Assembly: GCA_015179125.1 (NCBI GenBank)
Contig: WHVA01000227.1
Span: 106,517 to 170,516 of the forward strand
DNA: 64,000 nucleotides
Direction: 5' to 3'
From: Gautieria morchelliformis
Taxonomy: Eukaryota; Basidiomycota; Agaricomycetes; Gomphales; Gomphaceae
Part shown: positions 34,019-44,896 of the stretch, piece after piece
Layout of the letters: every line of letters begins with the position of its first letter
How positions within the stretch are numbered: position 1 is the stretch's first letter
Notes under the pieces: model-generated
The model's database searches: none
Seen by the model: only the letters and a program-made list of their open reading frames with translations
What the model was told of the DNA's origin: nothing
Program-made: the position numbers and the translations under genes

Positions 34019-36620
34019 ATGATGATTCCACGCAGTCGAAGACGGACACGAGCGACTAGCTCGAGATCCACACCCCAGGCGCAGCCCAGTGACACGACGG
34101 CTGACGCTACCCTGGACCAAGAGACCAGGACGATAGAAGACGGAGAGATTGTAGATCTCACCGCCCTCGTCCCCTCAGCAGGGGACGAGGAAAATCCCGA
34201 CCACGTCTCGTCGAGCATGGCCGAAGAAGAGACAACGCCGGGCAATGAGTCGGCACCGCCCCCCCATCTCTATCTGCCCAAAGACAAAGGAAAGGGCAGA
34301 GATGTCTCGCCGTCGTCAGACGGTAGAGCAACAATGTCGAGGCGGGCACAGAGCCACGACTCAAACCGACGCTCACGAAGTAGAGCGATGACGATTGTCC
34401 CTGAAGGAGGATGACGGCATAAGAGATGAGCCCCAGACGACGGTCAGGACTCGGAATACTCAAGCTCTAGTCGCAAGAGCTCGAGGGCTCACGCCATCGA
34501 CCACGAGACGGCAGAGGCCCTGAACAAACAGGTGCAGGCTGCGCTGCACCGAAGTACGCTGACGCGCATCAAGCACGATCAGCTGGCCTCGCAGCTTGAC
34601 AACGCCGCCGCCGCCCTAATGGCAATCGGCAAGGAACTCCACCAAGCGGAGGAGATCAGGCTGCAAGATGCAACCACGCTGGAGGACGTCCAGAAAGCAC
34701 TCCGCCCACGCGGGGAACGCGTCCGAGCTCGCGACAGTCCGCAGCTAACGAACGCAGTCGCAACACGAGCCGAAAGGAGCAAGACAAGCAGTGAATGCCA
34801 CCGCCAGCCGTCCCGGTCGAACAGGACGTAAGGTTCGGAAATGAGCCTCAGGAACAACCGGCTGCACCAACGGACAGCCGTAAAACGATCCAACAGATCG
34901 TTAGGGATCAGGTCGCCTCAGACCCTGACTCTGAAACGACGACCGAGAGCTTAGAGCTCGAAGTCGCACACTGGCAGTGTAAAGAAGCTGCAGCCGCGCG
35001 CCGCCACACACGGGCACTCGAGCTACTAGCGAAGAACACTGAAGAAATGGTGGCGCACAGCCACACCGCTCAGCTACCAGACGAGCAGCTCACGCAAGCC
35101 GTACAAGACGCACGGCAAGCGCGCGCAGCCTACAACAGCAGGCTACGGATCCGCAACGCGGGACTGACCGGGGACACAAGGCACAAAACGCCCCCGGAAC
35201 CGAGAGCACTAAATGCTCCCGATCCTGAGCCCGACCCGGGCCCGGGGCCCATCAGGGCATATAACAGCCTGCCCCGCACGGCATCACAACCGCGCGAGCG
35301 ATCCATGGCCCCAACGGAAGGCCAGGGAATCCCTGACCAGGCCAACATCGTACCGATGGAACCGTATGACGGGATCGCACGGATGATCCGCGTGGCGTTA
35401 GCAGACGCCGCGGACACAGACCTGGAGAAGTCTGTGCTAGCGAAGGCCGGCGTAAAACTGGCCCACCCCGAGCCGTATGCAGGGGGATTGGACCTCGAAG
35501 AATTTGAAGTCTTCGTGGCAGCTATCCTACGATGGCTGAAAATGAATTGCCTCCTAGGGCCAACCAGCATAGACACGCAGGTCGGCTATGTGGGCACTCG
35601 CCTCACCGGCGAAGCCCAGGAGTGGTTCTTTCGGAACGTTGAACGCTTCGATCGCCAGGTCTGCAGCTGGACGCTGGAGTCAGTAATGCAAGGCCTTCAA
35701 AAGAGGTTCCTGCACACACTGACATACCATCACGCATCGAATAAATTCGACGCGGTCATGCAAGGCATGAAAACCGTTCAGGAGATGCTGAACGACGTAG
35801 GATACAGCCGCCAGATGAGTACACGTTCCGGAGACGGTTCGTATCGGCGCTACGCGAAACACTGCGCAACGAAGTCCTCAAAAAGGGCTATAATGCCGAG
35901 AGCAGCTCCATAGAGCAGCTCTTCGAGACGGCCCGAATGATCGAGGAGGCATCCCGATACAACATGGGGATGCGCTGCGCGGAAAGCGCAGCAGCAACGG
36001 CAAGCGCCGCCCGGCTCACGGGGAGCAAGCCGTTGACACAAACAGGCCTGACCAGGCCCAGCCTGTTCGCAAGAAGCGGAACAGGACAACGGATACCGCC
36101 CTCACGGCCAGCACAAACTGGACGCCCGCCTGAAGCTAAACAGCCTCAAGCACCAGGATCGTCCCCGCGACCTGCCCCGCCGACGAAAACATCGGGCCAG
36201 CCAAATGACAGGCCCAGCGGCAGCCAAAGCAATGCCACATGCTTTGAGTGTGGCCAACCTGGCCACAAGAAGGCTGAATGCCCCCGGCTTAGGTCCGGTA
36301 TAAGGACAGCGGCCGTGAGGCACGACGGTGAGGCCGAGGATCCGGAGACGGATCCCGATCAAAACTCTCATCAACAAATCGATGAAGAGGGGGAGGGTGA
36401 TCCCCAACCCAACGACACTCCGGATAACGGAGACACGCCCGCTGAAGAGTGGGACCCCGAGCTGTCCCAATACTATGAATGGGACGAAGAGGTGGAAGAT
36501 ACCACCTATAGGTCCAGCGCGATCAGATTCGCGTTGGAAGACGAAACCGCCACGAAGGTCATGGCGGCTCGCACATTGGTCACGCCAGACAAGGCGGCTG
36601 AGCCGGTGTATCACCACTGA
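34019..36620 (+). pseudogene. Ty3 Gag, frameshifted
   Basis: The first ATG is at 34019. The protein reads in three successive frames: 34019-34790 (with stops at 34412-34414 and near 34427), 34795 to about 35800, then to the TGA at 36618-36620. The capsid-like retrotrans_gag region is visible at about 35460-35850 (LKMNCLLG, GEAQEWFFRNVERFDRQVCSW, LQKRFLHTLTY). A CCHC knuckle CFECGQPGHKKAEC lies near 36241, followed by an acidic tail. The N-terminal third is Ser/Arg-rich. The protease frame is the same as the last Gag frame, separated only by the TGA, so Gag-Pro may once have been one frame or used readthrough. Confidence 0.8.
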
Positions 36621-37118
36621 AGCAAACACAGAACGCGGCCAACGCGTCCGCGTAGTGAGAACCGTACCCTATCGGGGTACTGGGAAATAAATGGCGTAAA
36701 AGCCCACTGCCTGCTAGATAGCGGCAGTGAAGGGGTACTGCTGTCCCCCAAATTCACGCGAGCTACAGGGATGAAGACATTCTCCCTGGAGCAACCAATC
36801 GCGCTGCAGCTAGCCTGCATAGGCAGCCGTTCCACGATCAACTATGGAATGAACACGACCATCAAGTTTGGTCGCGGGACATACGACGAATACTTCGACG
36901 TAGCAAACGTCGAATATTACGACGCGATCTTAGGGACACCGTTCCTAAGGAGATTCGGCATAACCCTGGACTTCTCGAGCCCAGGGACGATCCGCAAGGG
37001 AAACGAAGTGATCCCTACGGGCAAGGTCTCGTTCAACGACGACAACTCGAAGAACGAGGACAAAGAGCCACGGGTGAGCAGGATCACCCAAGCGCCGACG
37101 CCAAACCTGGCTCATTGA
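36621..37118 (+). CDS. Ty3 aspartic protease
   Basis: In the same frame as the end of Gag, the sequence reads GYWEINGVKAHCLLDSGSEG (active-site DSG at about 36717) and then YYDAILGTPFLRRFGITLDF, the conserved ILGxxFL element of retropepsin-like proteases. The frame ends at TGA 37116-37118. A cluster of three strong hairpins follows immediately before the RT-coding frame. Confidence 0.8.
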   Translation, partial: SKHRTRPTRPRSENRTLSGYWEINGVKAHCLLDSGSEGVLLSPKFTRATGMKTFSLEQPIALQLACIGSRSTINYGMNTTIKFGRGTYDEYFDVANVEYYDAILGTPFLRRFGITLDFSSPGTIRKGNEVIPTGKVSFNDDNSKNEDKEPRVSRITQAPTPNLAH

Positions 37119-37124
37119 AGCCAG

Positions 37125-37204
37125 GAGGACGAGTCATGGAACGACTCGTCCTCAACCTCACCCTACAGTCGTAGGGAGAGACGCTCTCACCGTCAGGTGA
37201 GAGC
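37125..37204 (+). other. Three consecutive RNA hairpins between Ty3 protease and RT
   Basis: The stems are GAGGACGAGTC/GACTCGTCCTC (11 bp, 7-nt loop), CCCTAC/GTAGGG (6 bp, AGTC loop) and GCTCTCACC/GGTGAGAGC (9 bp, GTCA loop). They begin 7 nt after the protease stop codon. Confidence 0.75.
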
Positions 37205-39085
37205 GATGGGACAGAGGAAAGTGGGCCCGTGCGCCGCGGGACCTAATAGACACCAACAGCGCCTAACGGCTTCTAAGCCAACCATTACCATCATCCTCAC
37301 AGATGATGACCTTCCTCGCCTCCGTGAGGAATGGATGGAAAGAATCACTGACCTAGTCAGTGGAATTCCATTAGAACTCCCGCCAGTGCGGGAGATCAAC
37401 CATGAGATCAACCTCATCGATCCCAACAAGCACATGCGGTATCGACTACCGAAATGCCCCGAACACTTCCGAGAGGAACTGTCGGCTAAGATAGAAGATA
37501 CACCACTGCAAAGTGGTGGATTCCGGCAGTAGCGCAGCAGGCAGTGCCCATGCTGTGTGTGCCGAAGAAGAACGGTACATTGAGAACCGTCTTCGATCTG
37601 CGCCAGCAGAACGAAACACGGTGAAGGACGTCACGCCCTTCCCGGATCAAGATATCATACGCAGCGACATGGCTCGCGGCCGATATCGAACTAAACTCGA
37701 TATGTCAGAAGCATACGAGCAGATCCGGATCCATCCGGATCACGTAGCAAAGACAGCCTTTGCACGATCCTCGCACCTTCAGGAGCCAGGTGATACAGAT
37801 GGGGGACTGTAACGCCCCATCAACATTCCAACGGCTGATGACAGCCATTTTCCGCGACTGCATAGGTCGCTTCGTCCATGTATACATGGACGACATCTTC
37901 ATATTCTCGCTCTCAATACAAGAGCATGAAGAGCACTCTACATCGTCTTTGACAGACTGAGGAAGAACCACCTCTTTCTGAGCAAGAAAAAGGTGGACCT
38001 CTACTCCATCCGAATGGAGTGCCTCGCCATATAATCGATGGCCGAGGGTACATGCCGACGAGGATAAAATGCAACGCATCCGGAGTGGCGCAGGCCACGG
38101 ACGTTCAACGACGTCCAGCGTTTCCTCGGCTCGTACAGTATCTGGCACACTACATGCCGGATGTCAGCGCATATACCACCCCCTATCGGGCTGTGCACGT
38201 AATAACCATCCATTCGAATGGACACCTCTGCTCGACAAATGCTGGCAAAGCATTAAGGCGTTGGCCTGTAAGGCCCCGATCCTGCGTCCAGTAGACGCAA
38301 GGTGCCCAGAGCCGATCTGGGTGATCACCGACGGATCAAAAGCCGGCGTCGGTGCGGTCTACGGCCAAGGTCCCGACTGGAAAACTTGTTGACCAGCCGG
38401 CTTCTTGTCAAAGAAGTTCAGCGTTGCTCAGTAACACTACCGGACTCACGAGCACGAGACGATCGCGGTGCTCGAGGCTCTCATGAAATGGGAGGACAAA
38501 CTGCTGGGGCGAAGGTTCACCCTCGTCACAGACCACAAGGGACTCGAGTACTTCGAGACCCAAAAGAGCCTATCTGACCGACAGGTCAGATGGTGGGAGT
38601 TTCTCTCCCGGTTCAATTTCAACACCGTTCATGTTGACGGTGTAGAGAACAAGGTAGCGGACTGCCTGTCGCGCTATTACGAGAGCGACACGAGTGATGA
38701 CAATCACCCGGACCACGTCTTCGTGAACGCGGATGCGCGTTTAGATCCGGACGGTGAGTTATTGCCCACCGACCGGTATGTCGAGCTGCGAACAGCGGCG
38801 ACAAGACACTCTAAACGCCTCGCTGAGAAGACAGAGGCGAGAGTAACGGAAGCCGCCGCATTAAACGAGGGCTCACCAGAGCCCGCGAACGTCGCCGTTC
38901 CAGCGACGACGACGATGACGTCAGAGCCATCACCGCAGGGAATGACGGGCACCCCTGCGCCGGATCGTCGAGCAAGGGTAGACCTGTCTAAGGCCCTACG
39001 AGACGCGTACCATAGGGACACCATGTTCACAAAGATCATGGCGCACCCGGACGGCACCCGAGATTCGGGATCCGGGACAGGCTGA
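37197..39085 (+). pseudogene. Ty3 reverse transcriptase and RNase H, frameshifted
   Basis: RT begins with DLVSGIPLELPPVREINHEI (about 37350). The fingers (VPKKNGTLRTVFDLRQQNE, TVKDVTPFPDQDII) and palm (TKLDMSEAYEQIRI, YMDDIFIF near 37885) occur in successive different frames, with shifts near 37515, 37600, 37770 and 37930. The thumb and connection give RPAFPRLVQYLAHYMPDVSA and KAPILRPVD. RNase H is at about 38320-38660 (ITDGSKAGVGAVYGQGPDW, AVLEALMKWED, VTDHKGLEYF). Multiple shifts make it non-functional. Confidence 0.82.
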
Positions 39086-40466
39086 TCTGGACTAAGAATC
39101 AGCTCAAGAGAGACGTCATTGCCATCCCCCGCTCCGTTCTTCAAGGGGGAAGGAGGCTGATCGAAACTATCATCGATTGGGCACATCAGATAGTCGGCCA
39201 CTACGGCCATCTGAAGACTTCGAACTACGTTCGAAGAGCATATTGGTGGCCGGGCATGAACCCGGACATAGAAGCATTCTGCACATCGTGCACGAGGTGC
39301 CAGATGACGAAAACCGGGCCACAACGGCCCAAAGGCCTACTACACAGCCTACCCATTCCGGATAGGCTGTGGCAGTCGATTGGCATCGACTTCATGGGCC
39401 CCTGCCCAAATCCAACGACTGTGACTACCTGATGGTAGTCATCGACCGACTAACGTCGCTCGTACACCTCGTGCCAACCACGACGAGCGTGTCAGCCAAG
39501 GGAGTAGCCTGGCTGTTTCTCAAAGAGGTCATCCGACTGCACGGAGTTCCCGACTCCATCGTCTCAGACAGAGACTCAAAGTTCACGTCGATCTTCTGGC
39601 GTGAACTCCAGCGACTCATGGGGACTAAGCTCCTCATGTCAACTGCCTTCCATCCACAAATGGATGGAGCAACCGAGCGGGCAAACCGCTCGATCGGCCA
39701 GATATTGCGCGCGGTCGTCAGAGACGATCAGAAGGATTGGGCAGTGAAATGCCCAATGGTTGAGGTCGCCCTCAACAGCAACGTCAGTGCGACCACAGGG
39801 TTCGCACCTTTCGAGCTGATCCACGGCTATATGCCACGGATAGACCTCCCCATAGCCGCGGACACCCCGTTCAAGGGGGTGGCCCGGTTCGCACATCAGG
39901 CAAAATGGAACCTGATGGCGGCACACGATGTAATCATAGAGCATCGCGTGACGCAAACGTTTCACGCAAATAAGAAACGTATGGCGAGCGACAGGTACGC
40001 GGCCAACGACCGCGTCTACCTTTCGACACAAAACCTAACTCTCCCAAAAGGAAGAGCCAGAAAACTAGTCCCGTGGTACATCGGACCGTACCGCGTCGTC
40101 GAGGCTCACAACGACACCTCGACGGTGACCCTTGATCTTCCCGACGAACTGAAAAGCCGTCGCATTTCACCGGTCTTCCATTCCAGCCTCGTACGGCGAT
40201 ACAAGGCTAACAACGACGAATTGTTCCCTCGTCGTGAGGCCAAGTCATTTTATGATTTCGGAGCAAATGACGACGAGGAGTGGCTCGTCGATGAGATTAT
40301 CGCACATCGATGGATAAACTCGACGGACCTGGAATTCCAGGTCCGTTGGACCCTAGGCGACGTGACATGGGAACCCATGTCGACCTGCAAGGACCTCGAA
40401 GCCCTAGATAGCTACCTAGAGCTTCGGGGGGTGGGCAAGCCACGCGACCTCCCCAGATGCCGCTAG
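39086..40466 (+). CDS. Ty3 integrase with C-terminal chromodomain
   Basis: The zinc-binding HHCC part (HQIVGHYGHLKT, CTSCTRCQ) is at about 39180-39305 in a neighbouring frame; one C appears lost near 39405 where SIGIDFMGPCP passes into KSNDCDYLMVVID. From 39369 the frame is open for 365 codons. The catalytic triad is D in IGIDFMGP, D in SDRDSKFTS and E in DGATERAN. The C-terminal domain has WYIGPYRVVEA, and a chromodomain (EWLVDEIIAHRWINS, LEFQVRWTLGDVTWEPMS) ends the protein. Chromodomains direct integration to histone-marked chromatin. The frame ends at TAG 40464-40466. Confidence 0.88.
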
Positions 40467-40474
40467 ACGCGTCT

Positions 40475-40495
40475 GTCACGTGTAGACCACGTGAC
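40475..40495. promoter_or_regulatory. Paired G-box inverted repeat upstream of ORF3
   Basis: GTCACGTG and CACGTGAC form a perfect 8-bp inverted repeat around TAGAC. Each half holds CACGTG, the core bound by fungal bHLH factors. It lies in the 123-bp gap between integrase stop and ORF3 start, so it could be an ORF3 promoter element. It may equally be just another of the element's many hairpins. Confidence 0.4.
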
Positions 40496-40589
40496 GCGCC
40501 GGCCATGGCACGGTTAAATTTTCACCTCGGATCTTTCCGAGGGCACATCGTTTCTTGGAAGCAACCACCACCATCATCTACCCACGAAG

Positions 40590-42514
40590 ATGATGCCCCC
40601 CAAAGATGGAATGGACGTTGACCCGTCAACGTCCACAACGCGAACAACGGCCCCGAGACAAGGGGCCGCAGACATTCTCCGTGCTCTGATAGACCAGGAG
40701 CACTGGGCGATCGTGGGATGGGAGGACGCCCTCGCCATCGTCCACCCAGACGATTGCGCAACATGCGCAGACTACGCCGTGCACCTTAGGGCTGCGACCG
40801 GCACCCGCAAGGTCAAGTTGCGGGATGAAGACATCGGTGACGCCGTCGATGCAGCTTGGGGATGGCTCCCAAGGGGCATCACGCGTGACGCGCGAGAAGA
40901 GCCCCTCCGGGACGTCCACGACCTCAAAAAAGAGGTCAAGGAGCTGGAACGCGCGGTCGAGGACCGCGACGACGCGCTCGCAACCGAGCGCGCAAGGATC
41001 AAGGAACTGGAGCAACAGCTAAGGGCAGCCCAGCTCCAGGTTACCCTGGCCCACGTTGCCTCAAAAAGGCCGCGACATGACCCGGCTACGGACCCAGTGG
41101 CCGGGCCATCATCCCTTCGTGCGACGGCACCTCTGCCGGTGCGTGCAACATCGGGGCTAGCGTCCCGATTGTCGGCGCCGACCCCGATGATGACAACAAC
41201 GGAAGGGCAGAGCGCACCTCTGCGTACGGCGTCCCAGATGGATGGGAGTCCGACTCATCCGTCTGGAAGACATACGACCCCAAACGGGCACAGCGGCTGG
41301 CGGAACAGCCAAAGAAGAAGCGCAAGAAATTGCGCGGCTCCCCCCACACCGTCAATGGGCTAGCCATTGCGAAGGAAAGCGCAATTAGCGCTTACCTAGC
41401 GGCGTCACCGTCGCACTCCATCAACGACCCCGCCCTTCAGCGGCGGGTAGCACAGATCGAGGCCCAGTACATCAGGCCTGGCGTGGCCCTGCCTCCACCG
41501 GCGGGGACAGTTCGCCCTCCCTACCCGGGGGAGGGAGTGATCATACCACTCGGAGACCCGCCGATCTCTGAGATGGGCCTCCTACCACGGCCGGTAGGAA
41601 AGGCCCAACAGCGTCGTACTCAATGGTACGACGTCTGCCCGCTCGACGACCCACACTTCGTCGAACTCATAGCGCGGGCAAAAGAAATGCCGCAGCTTGC
41701 ACGTACGCGTGAGATGATCGGCGTATTCAAACACGTCGAGCGTGAACAACGCGCTCGCAATCCCAAAAGGGATTGTCTCGTGATAGCGGACGGCACCCCG
41801 TACGACATCGCGGCCATCCTGAAGGGTTGGATACACAACCCTGAAGGGATCCCATCCGCCATCTGTGACAACACGGACGGCACCTTCAACCTCGACGACA
41901 TGGATGTCTGGATGTGGTTGAAGGCCCTCGCGCCCCGGGTCAAAGGGGTCGCATCACCACTCAGGGCGAGGCTACTCGACCTCTTCGGCTCGACAGACCA
42001 ATGGTCGAGCCTCGTCGACGCCAGGGAAGTGCTACGCCTCAGAGCACCACCCTGCGGCGCTCAATCATGGGCCCATTCCCTGTGGAGGGCCGAGCCGGCC
42101 CCGACATCCCACTTGCGGAGATCGCGAGATGGTTGGCCCGCTACGCGGGAGTCACTCACGAGCGAGCGGCGCGCATTGAACATTACGTTCAGCGCAGCAT
42201 CACCGGCGCGGCATTCAGCGCCGCCGCCCGTGAGGGCCAACAAAAGGTCATTGAGACCAGCCATGTGAGGGCCGCGACCCCTCACTCATGCTCAGCTCGA
42301 CCAAAAGCTGGCGCGCTTCCAGCCCCCTCCTCAAATGGAGGACCCGGCCGTTGAGGCCATGCTCCGCGAGGACACGGGCCCCAACACCCAAGCGGAGACC
42401 GCCGCTAGTGGTGAGGCCGACCAGCCTCACCCAATCACCACCGATGACGCGGAGGTGCCCCCGGAGGAGTCACGTGCTCGTACGACGACGTTGTCGTCGT
42501 ATCGGCCACTCTAG
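40590..42514 (+). pseudogene. Ty3 extra ORF3, unknown coiled-coil protein with NLS-like motif
   Basis: After integrase and before the 3' LTR, on the same strand, lies about 640 codons of protein-like sequence. It reads in frame 40590 to about 41100, then a second frame to about 42040, a third to about 42290, and another to TAG 42512-42514. Features: N-terminal region (ILRALIDQEHWAIVGWEDAL), a coiled coil around residues 105-155 (LKKEVKELERAVEDRDDAL, ARIKELEQQLRAAQ), PKKKRKK at 41309-41329 resembling a classical nuclear localisation signal, a central globular part (YDVCPLDDPHFVELIARAKE, DMDVWMWLKALAP) and a helical end (LAEIARWLARYAGVTHERAA). I see no signal peptide or membrane span, so it is not envelope-like. 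I recognise no family. The frameshifts mean this copy is dead, but the length suggests a once-conserved gene. Confidence 0.7.
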
Positions 42515-42582
42515 AGGACTCCCTCATGGATGACCTCTATGAGTAATAGTTAACCCCTATAGTTGTCTATAGAGGGGGAGGG

Positions 42583-42797
42583 TATAAATAACCCATGTAT
42601 CTACATGTACACGGGTTATTTACATAATCCCAGTGGGCCCCTTAGGGACCCACTGTATAGTTTATGCGTGGGAACCGGCCTGCGGTTCCCATCGCATCTT
42701 ACTCTTACCTGTCACTACGTAGCATTCAGAATACCACTCATTGGTCAAGTTCTGCAGTGCCCTTGTGATACAAGGTCCTAAGATCGACATCTTTACA
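42583..42797 (+). repeat. Ty3 element 3' LTR
   Basis: Partner of 33666-33880. It follows a polypurine tract directly. Its start forms a longer stem (AATAACCC with GGGTTATT) than the 5' copy (AATAAC with GTTATT). Confidence 0.9.
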
Positions 42798-43589
42798 CTT
42801 CACCAGCGAAGGGATTGTCAAGACTTAGACAGCCCTTCCGTGAGACCTTGCACGTTACATCGTCAAGAGCCACGGGCTATTTCGCTACAACTGTAGATAG
42901 GGCGAGCCCCATTTAGGCAAACCCTCTTACCTTGTGAACATTCGTTGGTTCACCCATTCACCGAACGGCATACTTATTCACACAAGTTATTCGGGCATTT
43001 GCTGTGTTCACTAATACACGATATTAACGCCTGAAAACCAATCTTGACACCAGTCTTGCTATGATAATGATTAGAAGATAGTCATTCTAATGTTATCAGA
43101 GAAAACAATTATAGAGACTGCAAATTGGTGAGGGTTGGACTCAGTGACACAGGCTTATCTGTCCCTGTGCAGAGCACAGCCTTCTGGGTTCGGTTCAAAC
43201 CGCCCCCCACCCCATTTGTAGCAGTAATTACTGCAATCACTGCATTTAAGCCCAATATTTCCAGGCCACAGATAGCTGAGTCTAGATAGGAAAACATAAT
43301 CTCTTCGGGGTGATGAGAGGCCACCTTATCGCATGTCTGTTAAGGTCTGTATGACTTCGGCTGCGCACAAATATTGTAACATTCCAGAGATCGGTAAGAT
43401 TGCCTCTTCACAATTCGTGAAGATGTGCCCATACGACATTTCCCAACTCCAGCAAGGGCTGTTAACCTCATCTCATCGCACGCTAGCAACCTCAGTATAG
43501 ACAGAATTTACAGATGTTAGGTAACTCTGTATAGCTCAGAATAGGTCACATATGTATATATCTGTGTTTTTACATATACATATATGTAA
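42798..43589. other. Spacer, nothing recognised
   Basis: It does not continue the LINE RNase H fragment seen at the other side of the Ty3 element. No supported ORF. Confidence 0.4.
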
Positions 43590-44480
43590 AAAAGCATGCG
43601 CGAATCCTCGCGGCGGTTGCGGGGCACTTCCGACACTGGACGCGAAAGTTCCTTCATCCCCTCCCCACGCGCATGGTCCAGATAGATGACTGATGGCCCC
43701 CGGCCCCACGCAGTCCATGGCAAGGTAGCTTGGGCGCGGCAAGAGGAGTGCTGGTGAGTACCGTCATAGAGGGCGTAGTTGTAGAACTTGGATGAGGGGA
43801 AGGGTGCGAGGGAAGGGTGCATGCGGTATTGGAGGTCGAGCGTGATGGAGGGGATGCCGGGTGTGGGGACATATCATGTATATTAACGTCAGTGGATAAC
43901 CTCACCCTTTTGGATACGCACCGTCCTCTCGAACAGACTCACGCCTAGCCTGCCCGCCTGTGCCTTGCGGCTCGTGATCACGAGTGGGAGCTGCTTGTGG
44001 TCCCCAGTGAACGCCAGGTGCCGAGACTGGGATGACGTGACACAATGAGAACGTAGCCTGGTGCGGAACGTAACACAGCCAAATAGTCATCAGCACATGC
44101 AACACAATGCAACATACCCAAAAGCTCACCCCCAAGTTCATAACCGGAATCAACAACACTGGCCCCGTGCTCATGCTTACCTTGTTGAGGAACACCACCA
44201 GGACCAATTGCGGCCGTCGCTGCTGGAATGAAGGTTGTGCAGATCTAAGGAGGCGGGCGGGCGGGGGGTAGGCACATGTAGGAGCAAACAAGCAAAACCC
44301 TCAGCATCAAAACAAAAAGAGACACACTGCCAGTGCCAGTGCCTGTCATCAGCGTACGCCCGAGAGATTTTCCTCACGATCAACTCAATATCGATCTCAT
44401 CTAAGGGGTGGCATGGAAGCGGAATGTTCGTCTTTTGATGCGGTGGCACTGAAGGAGGTAAATTGTCATTGGATGACATG
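43590..44480 (-). pseudogene. SF1 (UPF1/NAM7-like) helicase fragment
   Basis: The minus strand reads FTGDHKQLPLVITSRKAQAG (helicase motif III region, near 43985), LGVSLFERTVRIQK to a splice donor near 43910, and after an intron YRMHPSLAPFPSSKFYNYAL (motif IV region, about 43790). The next stretch PSVIYLDHARGEGMKEL has drifted. Upstream, 44177-44479 (LPCHPLDEIDIELIVRKI) may be a further exon. N- and C-terminal halves of the helicase are missing, so this is a fragment. Confidence 0.75.
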
Positions 44481-44896
44481 AAGGGATCTTCACCGGACTG
44501 AAGAGGATCTATAATGTGTTACGCTAGGCGGTTGTTTCTGAGTTAGTTGTTAGCCCAACGCATATATCCACTATGTCATAGTTAGACGACACTTGCCTTG
44601 TGCATGGTCTGACCCACGAACTTGGCTTGGCCTTGGCGATATTGCTACGTGGCATTGACTCTGATGATCAAGGTTACAGGTCAGGTACGTGGTGGTTGTG
44701 GAGACAGCTTGGCGAGATGAAAACCCCATATGGTGAGGACGAGTCGGTGGGTCATTGAGACTGGGCCAGGACGCCAAGTTACTAGTACTGCTGTTAAAAA
44801 AAAATCGTGAAGTGCTTTCTGAGGAAGATAGAGCTATACATACACCGGAGACACCGCTTGAACGGACCTAAACAGGGCTGCAATTAGTCAATATCC
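44481..44896. other. Spacer, nothing recognised
   Basis: No supported ORF or repeat; a run of nine A lies near 44797. Confidence 0.4.

Larger units (their letters stand above)
33666..42797 (+). mobile_element. Ty3/gypsy chromodomain element with extra ORF3
   Basis: Two 215-bp LTRs (33666-33880, 42583-42797) have complementary ends TGTAAA..TTTACA (3' copy starts TATAAA) and differ at roughly 6% of sites. Internal order: leader, Gag, protease, reverse transcriptase/RNase H, integrase with chromodomain, then ORF3. The polypurine tract AGAGGGGGAGGG abuts the 3' LTR. Several frameshifts show it is an old, inactive copy. Flanks gtact and cttca do not match, so no TSD is visible. The whole element is packed with short inverted repeats (see findings). 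Confidence 0.93.

Noticed and set aside
34579-34893. Minus-strand ORFs across the Ty3 element
   Set aside because: They are shadows of gag and pol, kept open by GC-rich codon use.
40590-42514. ORF3 as a retroviral-type envelope
   Set aside because: No signal peptide, membrane segment or cysteine-rich surface part is visible; it is charged, with a coiled coil and an NLS-like motif.
33666-42797. The dense inverted repeats as a CRISPR array or tandem satellite
   Set aside because: Each stem has a different sequence and spacing is irregular; there is no shared repeat unit.
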